Below the pieces are notes generated by a model. The model was not told where the DNA came from. It ran no database searches and saw only the letters and a list, made by a program, of their open reading frames with translations. A DNA stretch of 64,000 nt from Petrosia ficiformis (lineage: Eukaryota; Porifera; Demospongiae; Haplosclerida; Petrosiidae). Position 1 is the stretch's first letter; each line of letters starts with the position of its first letter. Shown piece after piece: positions 31,601 through 45,112 of the stretch. The stretch is from contig OX345638.1 of the NCBI GenBank assembly GCA_947044365.1, positions 8,385,701 through 8,449,700 of the forward strand. The letters run 5' to 3'. The position numbers were made by a program, and so were the translations under genes.

Positions 31601-32340
31601 TGGGATGTAGTAAGACTATGCCACTAGTTGGCTTGACAGGTGATATGGGTTGGCTTCCTACACATGCTGGACATATGTTCATCTTACTTAAAGTGTATAT
31701 ACAATTAGAACAGAATACTTGTAATCCCATCACTCAATATGCATATAAACAATCTACCCATTTAGCTCTTTTAGGTAAACAAACTTGGTCTTGGCATTGT
31801 AGGAAATTAATGTGCCAAGTAAAGGGACTTTGACGGTTCTCTTCCAATTCATAACAGCTTACCCTCTTTTTCTGATTTATAAATAGCAGTCCACACCATC
31901 GCTTATGAGGAATGGTGTTCACAGTTATACAAACCTCCCGATCATGCACTCCTGGTTGTAAACTAGTTTTATAATTTATAAAGAACAATCGGAGCCGTTG
32001 CCAGCCGGTTATGTGCTGGTGGACATTTCGCTTGGACAAAGATGAGTTATGGCTGAAATACGTGGGGGTTGTCTCCCTGTTGCCATTGAGACTGGACACT
32101 TCCATACCCCTAAATTACCTTTAAATGACAGACTGTGCATACACTGTAACAAACATGCGATAGAAGACGTACATCCCTCATTTTATTCTGTTTTGTTCTA
32201 GAATTATTTAATTTTTTTAGTTTCAAAATTCCCCTCTTTTTATTCCCTTCGTGCGAAAGAAAAAAATCATCCCATATTATCAGACAGTTTTTCAGTGTAA
32301 AACCACATCTATATATTTTTTATAAAATGTTTAAATCAAG
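28690..32340 (+). mobile_element. LINE copy B: endonuclease and reverse transcriptase, frameshifted
   Basis: 28905-29740 encodes an APE-type endonuclease (SCWNVAGW, SLPNYSWFGNNR, GFGGVGFLVSN, then CGNFNARCG in place of GDFN, TVDYCVV, PDHSV). 30400-31260 encodes RT (SKKSCGPDNIYADHF, PIPKSGNTCDPLNYRGIALQ, FIDLKIAFDSVDRNLLW, RGVKQGCLLSPTLFNLF). The catalytic YADD site has lost one base (TATGC-GATGAC near 31137), and copy A has the same loss. The C-terminal part has NHAMRFFLGCSKTMPLVG and RLCIHCNKHAIEDVH. Stops and shifts throughout, so not mobile. The clade (CR1/L2, I or Tx1) cannot be decided by eye, and the 5' edge is approximate. A Pro/Ser/Thr-rich stretch at 28560-28680 may be the end of an ORF1. 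Confidence 0.88.
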
Positions 32341-32523
32341 ATTATCTTTGTAAATAGCTATTTTTTTTTTCATTGACTAAATCATATCACTTAGTTTGAG
32401 ATTCGTTGATTTTCTGCTTGCGTTAGAGACTGTATTGTATCTTACCACTCAAAATGGCGGATTTGCCGTATATTTCCGTGTTGGATGACGTAACCGCACA
32501 AGGTCTAATATAATATCTGTGTA

Positions 32524-32930
32524 TTGCACATGCGCATTACGTTTAGCGTCCACGTAGTTCTTTTTGATAATCGCTGGTCGAGCAAACTCAGCCAAGGAGA
32601 GATGTTAACGGCAAAAAAGAAAACTGTATTAAAAGATCTAGATACGTTGAAGGAGATGGACCCAAAGAACGCCGAACAAAGTAGTAAGTGGTCAATGACT
32701 AATTTAGAAGAATGGTTCCATAATTATAATTCAAGAAACCCAGATGACACCTGCCCTGAAGAATTTTTGTTGTTGTCTTGCCCGCGCGATATGCTTTGTA
32801 AATGATTGTGCTTATTTATGACAGAAACTCGAAGCAAGAGAGGCAAAGAGTATACCCCCTAAGACTATTATGAGTCTACTTGCTGGTATTTTACATTGTA
32901 TGTGCGCCAGCATGTTGAGCATTTGATATT
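32524..32930 (+). pseudogene. Crypton/DUF3504-like tyrosine recombinase relic, copy B
   Basis: The frame from 32602 gives MLTAKKKTVLKDLDTLKEMD, KWSMTNLEEWFHNYNSRNP, CPEEFLLLSCPRDML, then TGA where a Trp codon is expected. It continues as LCLFMTETRSKRGKEYTP and, after a one-base shift, KTIMSLLAGILHCMC. The succession N-L-x-E-W, CP-x-E-F-L, W-L-x-x-F-x-x-E-T-R, G-x-x-Y-x-P-K-T-I and L-L-x-G-I is that of DUF3504 (QRICH1, ZMYM2-4, KCTD1-like) proteins. The catalytic recombinase residues further downstream are not present. Confidence 0.65.
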
Positions 32931-34204
32931 CATTATTCTCTTGTCAGGCCTTCATTTAGAAATTGATCCAAGGGGGGGGTGTTTGGGGCACTATAAGTAA
33001 TTATGAAAAAGAGGGATGGTGAAACCCTGTGTACATGTTCATAAGCACATGTACTAGTCTAGGGGAGTCTGGGGGCAGGCATGGGCACAATCATACAATA
33101 AGCAGTATATATGTAGTTTACACTTTACTGGTGTTAATTTGTGATATCACTACTTTTGGACTAAAATATTTGTCAGCTGCCAGTCTGTAAAGTCTTGCGC
33201 AATCATACATTAAGTGGTATGTAGTTTACCTTAGCTTGTGATGTCATCACTTTTGGGCTTTCAACTGTATGATGTGCAAGATTCTTTAACAAGTAAGTAT
33301 AGTAAGTTGTTGAGTTTCAGACAGGAGGAAGTCATAATTTAGAAATTTGAAGAAGTACTTCAGTCAGTTTATTAAAGATCTGTGTACTTAGACTGCAATC
33401 AGCCTTGCACTTACTTCTACAGGCTCTTGCTTTCGAGTGCACAGAAAAGTAGAGACCTTAGTACCATCAGCAATGATTGATACATAGTCATCACAAAGCA
33501 ATTATATATAGGGATTCTTTTTCTCAATACATGTATATCTTGTTTTCATTCCAACAGCTTATCCACATCACAACCCTACATGAGTTTAGCTTCTGTGTGT
33601 ATCGCTTTACTCTATAGCTATACTTGTATAGAGTTGTTATATGGAAGTGGTTATTTTAATTTTGTTGCTAAGGTACCATCCCAATCTTGTATTGGTTTTT
33701 TTGGGTTTTGACATCCATAGTTATTGTAAATTCGGAATTACTTATAATACATTTCATCATTAAATATGTATAGTATGTGTATAATGGTGAAAATTGTACA
33801 GTCCATACCACCCACAGAATGTATATGTAGTGTACGTTTTCATGTAAATTCTGTTACTTTATGAGATTTTAAATGTGCATAAGTTTGTCGGATATAGTTA
33901 ATTGGTACTAGATAAGCTTAAATACTCAATGTTGATATAAAAAATGTAGAAATGATCAAAATATTGATATTCCCTAACTATATAATTATACAAGTTATAT
34001 GTGACAAAACATAATAATACTACGTATTACTTTATATTATTTACCTCCATAGAAGTGATGGCCCGGCAGATTATATTGCTAAATATTATAATTGTATAAT
34101 GTAATTACTTGCATGAAGTTTATGTACCTCTCAATCAGTTGTAATGTCTATGTGAATGATATATAATTATTAAATTCATGATGTATTCATTTTATATTTG
34201 ACAG
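32931..34204. other. no gene; dispersed repeat copies
   Basis: 33260-33530 recurs inverted at 40280-40540 (the TTGCAGTCTAAATACACAGA and CATCACAAAGCAA blocks) and in part at 25440-25550. 33630-33720 resembles 1110-1200. No open frame of note. Confidence 0.5.
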
Positions 34205-37200
34205 ATTTTACAAGCAATAATGCTTTGAATCTGTTGAAGGAATGTGAGTTTTCGATCAACTCAAAATGGGAAAAACTCGCAAGAAACATGGGCATTTCTT
34301 TTGAAGAGAGACATCGACTTAAACTAGCTATCTCTCAAGGTTTAAATTCTGAAACTGCACTTGAAGAGGCAATCGATATGTTTCAAAGAGACAGTAAAAG
34401 ACCAGTTACTTGGGATATGTTCATATCGAGAGTGAGATGTGTTGATCAGTTCACTGCAGCAAAAATGAGGAGGAAATTAGGAATTACTGCCACACCATGT
34501 AAACATTACACTATATCATAATTAATATGTTCTTTTAGATTAGGTTGTCTTTCTAAGTTTACGAGATCAATCAGTAATGAAATAATGAAATTAACCTCAA
34601 CATTCTAATAATAAACTAAAACTTGATTTCTAGTTTTCTCTCAGCATCTTTGTGACTGCTATACAAAAAAAAACTACAAAAATAGTACATAGATGTGGAG
34701 ACAAATATTTACAGCAGAATCCATGAGGCATAGCACAATCTCTGAGCCATATATAGCACTATCCATGAGGCATAGCCAAAAGCTGTATTTCATGTGAATA
34801 CCTTCTGAAATGTAATAATTAATTTTGTGTGTATAGCTAATTAGCTACTCACCAGATGTCTTTACTGAATGCACTGTACAAATTCCATGTGAATGTTATG
34901 ATATAGATAATCATTTTCCACCACATGCTGTATTTACGTAACTACATATAGTTACTTTATCATTATACCCGTATGCAAATTATAAATAGTGACACCAATA
35001 ACCAAAACCATTCAATTTGATTGTTACTCAATGAAAAAAATTGATCTTTCAATGACAACAACAGCATCCACATGCAGCACTGAGTAGTGCCTGGTTACAA
35101 CTTTATTTTAAATTGTCAGAGTCAACTGTTCTTAAGTATTTACAATAGGTAGAGTCTACCAATAGGTTCATTGCCATCTCTATTCATTCCTAGTGTCATG
35201 TGCCATGAACAGCCATAGTACAGCCATGTGCATGTCTATTATTGTTATAAAAAATGTTGTGATAGAAATATCAGCTGAATAGAATCTCATTGTGACTGTT
35301 AATATATAATTTCATTTTTTCTGTACTATATTATACATTGTATGTTTCTGTATGATGCATTACTCACTGTTCATTCAAATTCAATTTTCAGATATGCCAA
35401 TAACTTCAGAATCTGACACAGACTCTTCAAAAACAGGTAAATACACATTATATTGCATCCATCATTCATTGTTAAAAGACACTTATACACAGTAAAGACA
35501 CCTAGTGCTACTCCTAGTCCTAGTACTGGTACCAGGCATTATAGAAGAGGTAGGACATTGTTATGTCTTAACAATTTTAAATTCAAAGAAAAGACAATCA
35601 CATCTCGGAGAAATAGTGACTGACAAGATAAAATGCCCCACTCTCTCTACCAGGGTTCAAACAAAAACACAAACCTTTATAGTAGATACAATAGAGACAA
35701 CAGTCTACAAAACTTAATACACCATTGTCTATAATACAATACTAACAATACATAATTATTCAAAACATAAGTTCCAAGGGCTACAAATGTGACAGACATA
35801 TAATATATAATATAATTATAATTATACATAAATTACCACTATCATAATTTGTCTGTTTGTACTCTAAACAAACCAGATACATGTAGAAAAATGTATTCCT
35901 ATAATTACTTTGGGGTGTCATCATTAATTTTGATAACGAATTTCTCATATCCCAAACTAATATGAGTTATTATTTTGATTATCTACTCTTTTTACTTTTT
36001 AAAGTTTCTTGAAGGAACTTAAGGAATGCATTTTAACTAGAGCAACTGTTTTCTACGTAAACTACAAGTAATGTCAATCAGCTTTCTTCCTAATGGTCTA
36101 TAAAGTTTAAGCACGTGTTATATAATATGTGCCACACCCATTAATTGACCAAACCCACCCCAAGCGCCCAGAAATCATACCACATGCTGTATTTACATAA
36201 CTTTGACTATTTACTTTCATTGTAATTATACCCATGCATGCATCTATATAGTGACTAAAACTATATACATTATTTTACACAGAGAAGCTACAAAAAAGAT
36301 GTGACAGTAGAATTTTTATTCGTATCAGTTGCAGAATCGACCCAGAATCCGAATGTGATGATATACATCGTTGTTGTGCTGACAATGACACTTCTGCCAA
36401 CTCTATAAACTTGGATATGCTTTTCAAGTGGAAAAAAAGAAAAGGCCCCGAGGCTACTTACCAAGCTCTTCTTTAAATATTTCAACAAGAAAATGATAAG
36501 ATGATCGACTTAGTCCTTAAATATGCAGAAAACGGGCACAGCATACATTCTTTCAAATCTGTGGATTTGAAATTTCCAAAAGTGAGCAATAAAGGTGATA
36601 TACCAGAGTTAGAAAAGAAGCATTTCGAAATTAAAGAAAAATATGCATATTTCTCACTACAAATTATAAAATCATTGGAGAAAACCCAACAACAAAGACA
36701 TATAGCATTCTATGTTACAGAAACCTCCCATTTTCAATTTGAATCAACAGATGATATAATAGACATCATTGCAAAAACCTCATCTTGGTTCAACATCAAA
36801 GTGTTGTGGAGTTTAGTTAATCGTTTTGGAAACAAGGACGACAGAGAATCACTGACGCATTATGAGCAATACCTACGTGCTTATCTGCAGCAATCTCTCT
36901 TCAATATTCCTGCAGAGTCCTTACAAAGCAGTAATGACACATCTGATGTATTGATATGTTACCTGAAGATTCCAGATGAGGATGTTGAAATGCTGAATCT
37001 ATCAGGTGAAGATGTACTGCAAATGGAGAGAAATCTTGCAGACTACTTGGAGATTCCCCATGAAGTGTTTAACTTGTGCGAATATCGATTAGGATGTATT
37101 GAACTTGTATTCAGCATTCCGACTATGTGGTATTATTGACTTAGCTCTCAAAAAATCTCTTCTAAAACATAATCATTTCGTATTTATACTTAAATATAGA

Positions 37201-39344
37201 ATAGCCGTCTATCTTACATACATTATAAGGGCTACTATAATTGGACAGACATACAAGATACTACAACCATTACAACAATATGAATGTCATATACAAATAA
37301 TATTATATGCAAAACAATCATTGGCTCCTTATGTGGTTTGTAGTCTCTGGCACAAGTAGAACACTGCTTAACCATGTTGTTGATTTCATTGAGAAGTCCA
37401 GGCCACCACACTGATGTGTTGCCACGTAGGCGACATCTTTGAATTCCCTGATGGCCTTGATGGATCTTCAATAGTGTTTGTCTTTGGAGTGCTTTGGAAC
37501 AACAATACGTTTGCCATAGAGCAAGAGGTTGTTATTGTCAAATGTCAGTTCACCACGAACGAGCCAGTATGGTCTAATATCTGGTTCAATTCTGCTCTTC
37601 TCTGGCCAACCGTGTCGGCAAAATTTTATAACAGAAGAGCAAATGGGATCTGTGGCTTGTGACTTCCTGTATTCATCTAGTCTCTCTTTGCTGGCTGGTA
37701 AATGACAAACACAGAGGTCCATCAGTGCATCAGTTTCCTCCTGCAATCTGCTATCATTTTCATTTGTAGGGACAGGTGCTCTCGACAACGTATCAGCAGT
37801 ATAAAGGAGTTTTCCTGGCACATGTGTTATGTCGTAATCGTACCTTCCTAAATGTAAACGAAATCGAAGTATTCGTGGTGGTAGACTATCGAGATGTTTG
37901 GTTCCTAGAAGTGGTATCAGAGGTTTGTGGTCAGTTTCAATGAGGAACTTCATGCCCAAGATATATGTTGAGAACTTCTCGCATGCCCAAGTGATAGCCA
38001 GGGCCTCCTTCTCAATCTGGGCATACCGGCGTTCTGTCTCCGTCATTGTCCGGGATGCAAATGCTACGGGTGTCCAAGATGACTCTTGCTTTTGCATAAT
38101 AACTGCTCCCAGACCATAGAAAGATGCATCTGCAGATATCTTTGTTGGTGCCTGTGGATTGTAAAGAGAAAGTATTGTTGGTTTAGACAACTCTATTTTT
38201 ATATCAGAGAAGGATTTGTCTTGTGCAGGACCCCACATCCAGGTAGACTTTTTACTGAGGAGTTGACGAAGAGGTTGTGTGAGATCAGCCAGATTACTGG
38301 AAAACTTGCCCAGTTGGTTCACCATTCCCATGAAACGTCTGAGTTCTGAGATATTTGTTGGAGGCTTCATCTCGCTGATAGCTGACATTTTGTCTGGATC
38401 TGCCTGGATGCCTCTTTGATCTATGAGATGACCAAGATATTTTAACGGACATTTGTTAAACTCACATTTGCTTGGGTTCAGGGTGACTCCAGCTGTTTGT
38501 ATTTTTGTGAGGGCTGCAAACAATCTCGTCATGCTCTTTCTGACTCCTTCCAAATATGAGGACATCATCCATTAGGCACAGAACTCCTTGTAAGCCCGTG
38601 AGAATTTGACTAATCCTTTTCTGAAAGTGTTCAGGGGCGCTTGATATGCCAAAGGGCATTTTATTAAAGCAATACCGTCCGAATGGAGTAATGAAGGTAG
38701 TGAGGAGTCTTGACTTTTTGGCCAGAGGTATTTGCCAAAACCCACTATTAGCATCCAATTTGGAGAAAACTTTGCCTCCTGACATCTGTGCAAGTGTCTC
38801 ATCCACCTTCGGTAGAGGATGTACTTCACGAAGTACATTTTGATTAAGAGGTTTCAAGTCTACGCAAATGCGGATAGCTCCTTCTTACTTTGGCACCACC
38901 ACCATTCCAGCACACAATTACAACAATATGAATGTCAAATACTATATACAAATAATATTATATGCAAAACAATCATTACTAATTATTATTGTAAGTCATA
39001 TTCCACAGACTACTTTGTACGAGTCTAATTGTACATTACAGAAAAATGTAGTCCTGGATAGATTCAAAAATGAATTCAGGTTGACTGTGGATCTGGAAGA
39101 TATATTGTAAGTACATAGGCTTAATTGTGTGATGGCTGTATTATATACTTTTGGTTTGTTTGTTATTCATACAGGCCTTCTCATCTTACAAAGTTGTACC
39201 TTCCAAAATTGAAACCTTCTCTACCAACTGAGGAATCTCTTATGGTAGTTACATCTTAATAAGTGTGTAAGTAACTTGTTCATATAATTTTTATTTTGTA
39301 GGGATATTTTGAAAGTGAGGAGACAATTGAAGACACCAATGATT
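34205..39344 (+). pseudogene. dual Death-domain gene, unit 2, disrupted
   Basis: Exons: 34205-34498 (Death domain 1 uninterrupted: FTSNNALNLLKECEFSIN, KWEKLARNMGISFEERHRL, VTWDMFISRV), 35392-35436 (Ser/Asp module SESDTDSSKT), 35493-35528 (Pro/Ser linker), the large exon 36283-39106, 39175-39244 and 39302-39344. The order is unusual: the Ser/Asp and Pro/Ser modules follow Death domain 1 rather than precede it. In the large exon, ten residues of Death domain 2 are missing after GRIDP's equivalent, a TAA at 36474 interrupts ATYQALL, and a gypsy element is inserted after FSIPT. No first exon or CpG promoter was found. The 212-codon frame after the TAA stays open and keeps the helical and beta-alpha-beta-beta modules, so loss is probably recent. 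Confidence 0.8.
37126..39007 (-). mobile_element. Ty3/gypsy LTR retrotransposon, internally deleted, inside unit 2
   Basis: The insert begins TGTGG and ends CCACA and is flanked by the 5-bp duplication GACTA (37121-37125, 39008-39012), standard for this group. Both edges carry partial LTR: a block at 37268-37321 recurs directly at 38922-38982, each copy cut on the side facing the interior. On the minus strand, 38857-38470 encodes RT (SKLDANSGFWQIPL, CLMDDVLIFG) and 38568-37468 continues with KYLGHLIDQRGI, RNase H (ISADASFYGLGAVI, TDHKPLIPLLG) and the start of integrase, whose zinc-finger part is near 37440-37330 (CSTCARD). Gag, protease and the integrase core are missing. A frameshift lies between the two RT frames. 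Confidence 0.93.
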
Positions 39345-41869
39345 GTAAGAGCAAATTTTAATTATAGCATATATAATTATAATGATCTACTCACATAAAA
39401 CATCAACAGAACAAAATGAAATTCAATTTAGTGTTATTTTATTATTTTAGAATCTCTTATAATAGTTGTAGTTTAGTTTGCCAAACATAACAAGTAAAAT
39501 ACAGTTTTAATTAGAGTTAATCAAAACAAAACTACTTCAAATGATGATCTCCAGTGAACAGCTGAACATTGCACACAATACCATGCATTGAAACATTTTA
39601 TTTAGTGACTTTCATTTGATATGTATACATTATGAATTATACTATAATTACACTGTCACATGTTATGATAGTGGCAATGAAAACCAAAGGTCAACAAAAG
39701 AAACCAAGTACATGTAGTATCTTCTTCAAGAATATTGTAATCCCTGAAACAAATGAATAGATTAATGAATGAGGGATATATACATCATTGTATGATAGAT
39801 TATAGAGTCATTGGATGAATAGCTGAATTGATGGATGGGTAAGTGGAGGGAGGAATATATGTATGGCTGGATGGACAAATGGAGGGAAGAATATATAAAT
39901 AGCTAGATGAATGGATGGATTGATGGATGTATAGCTCAAGTAATATATAAATGAATGATAGCTGGATGGAGTGATGGTGTATAACTGATTAAATGGATGG
40001 ATTAGTGAATGAATGACTGATGGATTGACACATAGATGCATGGATGGAAGAATGAATGTATGGATAGATGAATAGATATGAGATAAATAAATAGATGCCA
40101 GAATGGATGGATGAATGTATGGATAGATAAAATGATGGCCAAATGTACAGATGGAATAATAAATTACTGCAGATCATATTAATACACATTGACAATAGTA
40201 ATAATATATTTATTGCAGTATCGTATAGTGTACTCATCGAAGAGGAAGTTTCTGATCACAATAAAAGATATAACAAGTGTATATAGAGAAAAAAACATCC
40301 CTATATTTGCTTTGTGATGACTATGTATTAAGCATTGCTGATGGCACTAGTGTCTCTACCTTTCTGTGTACTCCTGGGGCCTGAAGACGTAAGTGTAAGC
40401 CTAATTGCAGTCTAAATACACAGATGTCTGATGAACTGACTGAAGTACTCCTTCAAGGTTCTAAATGATGACTTCCTCGTGTCTGAAACTCAACAACTTA
40501 TCATACTTACTTGTTAAAGATTCTTGCATAATATCTATACTGTTTATCTGCTATATACAACAGTTATTAGCAGTTTTACATCCTTTCTGAATCTTCCTGG
40601 CTGGTCTGTAGCTCAAACGCGCGTTCTTTTACGCGCCACGCCCATTAATTTACCGAGCCCCCCGGGAATGACGCAACTTCCTTAACTACGTATACAACGC
40701 GTTCTGCAACGCCCCGCCCACACAATTTTCTAATTTACGCATGCGCTATACTATTACCTTGGTTACAGCGTCTGCGAAACTGGGAAGTTATAAACCGGTC
40801 TATAACTTCCTTATAGTTGAAATATAACACATAGCAACAACATAGTAACAGGCTAGAAATATATATATATATATACATTAAACCCCGTGGAAAGCAATTA
40901 TAGGGATGGCCCTACGGGCCATAATAAAAAGACATACTCCAGTAATGATATAATAGTAATATACACTATCTAATCATCAATATCTCATGAAATCACAAAG
41001 GCATCTCAAACTGGTGAAGCAGGTGAACTGCAGATCAGCAGCTGTCATGTAGACTATAATTATTTGACTATTAAATTCTATTGCATTATATATAAAATGT
41101 AGTCACACCCAATAATTATAATATACCCACACATATTATATCATAATGCTGTAACCTGAGGTTGGAGAAACCAGGAAATCTGTAATCATCATTATAATAT
41201 ATTATTGGAACTATAACATTGAATTAATGAATAGCTAACCAATATTTATATTAATTTATGCATGTATTTCACTAATATATCCCATAGAGTTTGTTTATTA
41301 AACGTTAACATGGAGTCACTTTAACTTCTCCCAGGTGTATGAGAAATATATTGGGAGCATAATCATACACCTGTATATGATGGTATTTTCTTGATGTAAC
41401 TTGATCATTTGCTACTATAAGTAGAAACACGTTCATTTCTATAAATATAAAACCACACCTAACCATAACATTGAGAATAATGTAACGATATTATAATGAT
41501 GATGTAATCCCACTGGGGTTACATGAAGAGCACTGACTCTCTATGTGATGTTAACTGTGTTTTAAACAAAGTTTGTAGGTATCACTAGCTATAGGAGGGG
41601 GTTTAGCAATACTGCATTATTATGAAGATGCTAAGCCATACTAGCACGTACATAAGTAACTGTCTCTCTTGGTCCTGCATGTTGATTGAACATGTACTCA
41701 AATATTATTAGTTATATATCATAATGCAATGTGTAGCATTTCAGTCGTTCAAATTCCTAATGTTACGTCTGATCAATATGCTATGAAGCATGAAGGAAAT
41801 AAACCGACTACTGATAAGATTGTTTGAATCAACAGTTGTTTAATATACAATATCTAGCAAGACATCCAA
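39345..41869. other. intergenic, repeats only
   Basis: 39800-40140 is a degenerate (GATG)n satellite. 40280-40540 is the inverted copy of the dispersed repeat at 33260-33530. 40600-40800 is a CpG-rich block (GCGCCACGCCC, ACGCATGCGC) standing out from the AT-rich background, possibly a promoter or a young repeat. 41462-41615 is the inverted paralogue of 14942-15075. No gene recognised. Confidence 0.55.
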
Positions 41870-42042
41870 TAGGTTCTCTATTTGAACAGCCAGCCATAGG
41901 TCCATAGCGCTCCTTACTCCTTAGTGCTTTAGTATTACGCATGCGTAGAAACCGCTCGGACGCTTTGCAATGCGCATGCCTACCTTTAGCTATAAAATCC
42001 GTCGATCGCTTCCGTTTGTATGCGATATCGATATTGGAGAAA
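41870..42042 (+). promoter_or_regulatory. unit 3 promoter
   Basis: Conserved with unit 1: a palindrome TACGCATGCG at 41936-41945, a degenerate second site TGCGCATGCC at 41971-41980, and TATAAAA at 41991-41997, 52 bp before the ATG at 42043. Each palindrome has one change that weakens the NRF1 match. Confidence 0.55.
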
Positions 42043-45000
42043 ATGTGCACGCCAATAGGATCTAATCTTGACTCTGGTAATGATACTTTCTTGTTTTCTG
42101 TTCTTCATTATATTTATCTTCATGTATGATGCATTTATTACACTATATTACAATTCAATTTTCTCATTTGCATTGCTACAGATAGACAAAAAAAAACAGA
42201 ATCTGACACCGACAATTCAAAAACAGGTAAGCACATTATTCAGCATTCATCACTAAAGACACTGTTATATATTCTCAGGCATAGAATATCTAAAATTACC
42301 AGTAAAGCCCTTAGTCCTAGTACTAGTCTTAGTCCTAGTCGTAGTCCAGGCATTACGGACGGCTACATACAAGCAAAAGACCTGGGATTCCCCATTACTA
42401 CTATATATATATAATAAAAATTATTTATATATATACTTTATACGGGAAATAACATTTCATATTACTTTAGCGACCCTTTTTCAAGTACAATCTTATGTCA
42501 TTTTGTTGTTGTTTTATACAACAGTCACACAGAATGAGCAGTGTCATAGCCAAGATTCTTATCACGATCAGGGAGAGCATGAAGCATCCCAAAACGCTTG
42601 GTGTTGGAATGTTGTCCGGAATGACAAATAAATTGGTCATGATTCACATTTCGTTGGTACTTCCCCCGCTATAAATTTACATACAAGAACTGACATCATA
42701 TCAGTCATCCTATCAATTTACTTAGTCATTGTGAACAACAAATTTCAACATCACAAATGCAATCTGGTTTACATTTTCAATACAATAATATTATGTGAAA
42801 TGGCATATTATTAAACTGGCATGCAATTAAGGTAGCCAATTAAACTCTTTGTACAGTCCATAGCATGTATAGTGTACACTCTAGCACAATTGTTACTATA
42901 TTTTAAATGTGAACTATATCCTACAAAGAAATGGAACTTGATACTACATAATTATTATAAGCTTACTGAATGTTGACATAAAAGTGGAATAACCAAATAT
43001 TTATTTTCTTAACTGTCTGCATTCTAGATTATAATTATATGTGATAAAACATCACACTGCAAACATTTTTGCTGCGTGCCATTATAAGCTTATCTATCTT
43101 ATCTGCATAGATAATGTAACACATGTTTTTATTATTATTTAAAAAATATAAGAGAGATGTGTACAATTTATAATCAATTATCATGCCTAATATCTCCCAT
43201 TAAATGCACAAAGAAGGTTTGGAAACTTAAAATGGCTCAATTAAAATAAATATCCTACTTTGTAGATAGCATAAGGATATTGATATTACAATTATTCAAT
43301 TATAATTACAGTATATCCATAACAACCTACATGACCAATTAAATTCAAGTTAAATTATTCCTTGCAACTGTACTAACCAATAAATTTGTTATTTTAACAA
43401 TTTTATTTTTGCAGTGTATAATTATAATAATTATATAAGCATTAGTGTTGTATTAGTTAACTATAACTATACTTAAAACCCCTTTTAGTATAAGGTATTA
43501 TGAGTTTTATTTCACTAAATTATAGCTAAATTATAGCTAAATTACAGGTCTGTTGCAATAACTATAAGTAACTAAAATGCATGAAAATTTACCAATAATG
43601 GGCACTTTTAGTTAGTTAACTCAAACGAAACCCTTTGTGAAACTAAATGCATTATAACAATAACTAAAAGTGGTCTTTCTTGTCAAACTAAAACGGCACT
43701 AATAAGCATTTCACTGTAAAAAGTAATAGGTTATTTTAACCTTCAGTTGGTTACAGGTGTTTCAATGCAATTATATTTTCCTCCATGCTGATTTATTTAT
43801 GTTAGAATTGGAATACTAATGTTGTACCTATGCTACGTATATAGCTACATTCAATTCATATGTTTGGTACCATATTACTGGTATGACATGTTCATAATTA
43901 ATTTATACAGATCAAATGAACTGTGATTTGTAAACATTACCTATAACATCTGCAAAACCAACAAATACTCGAGTAATTAATATACTTATGTACATGAAAA
44001 TGTAATTATAGTAAATAACATTGTGATGTACTCCGTATAAGTATTTCATTTGGAAATGTATAACTATTATGGAATTGTACTTTAAAATATCATGTGATGT
44101 ACTCACAGATACTTTAAAAGGCAGTACATGTACATGTATGCAACTATTATGGGATTTATGTACATGTACAATATATTGCTTTTGTTACCATTCTTTATTA
44201 TGGCATGTACTTTATATACTAGTCAATATAGATCAAAATAAAAAGAAATAAATTAGTATTTGTAAACATTACCTAGCTAACCAACAAAGTAGTATTGATT
44301 TGTATAATCAAAGGAGGAAATGAAACTCATGTATATAGCCCATTCATTTTTAGAGTGTATATAATCGAATAATTCATAGGCTATACACTACAGTCCATTA
44401 CTAAGGTTACATATAGAAAGCAGCACATTAACTTATATAGTGTGTAAGTTCATCTACATGTGTGCTTACATAGTGTTCTTATGACTGTAGTTACACAGTG
44501 TCATATTTCTTCATATGACATAAAATCACCATTTCTTAGACTTAATATAAGTTGCATTTGTGTTGTAGAATTTACCATTTATAAATATTCCAGTGTATTA
44601 TAATTGACTATAATACTTATAGGGTTGTGTACTCTAGGCAACATAGGTCACCAACTTGTATTGGCCACTCATATATATTCAGCAACAAATGAAACACTGA
44701 AATTGTTATGATTATAACTTTTGAAATAACAAATCATAATTTAGCCTGTAGCCAGGAAAAGTAAGAGATGGGTTTATTCATTTAGAGTGGGGATCTTCCA
44801 AGCAAACAACCCAATGTTGTTGCATGGTGGCCAAAAAGGAGAGATTGATGTTTCCCTTTCCATGCAAAGCGATGATGTAAAAAATATCCATGAAAGAAGG
44901 TTCCAGAGAGTCCTGAGAACACCTCCCCCCCTTGGCTACGGTGCTGATGTTTTATGATATATATCTAAGGTTGGGGTTGCAATCACATCATGTAGTTATG

Positions 45001-45075
45001 TGAGAAATTATTATACTTTTACATCAGTAGTAGTAGTAATAGCAAATAGATTTTTAAAACATTTGTTTATATATA

Positions 45076-45112
<37 letters not shown>

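Noticed and set aside
37263..38998. Tandem duplication explaining the repeat at both sides of the gypsy pol
   Set aside because: The TGTGG/CCACA ends and GACTA duplication show that these are LTR remnants.
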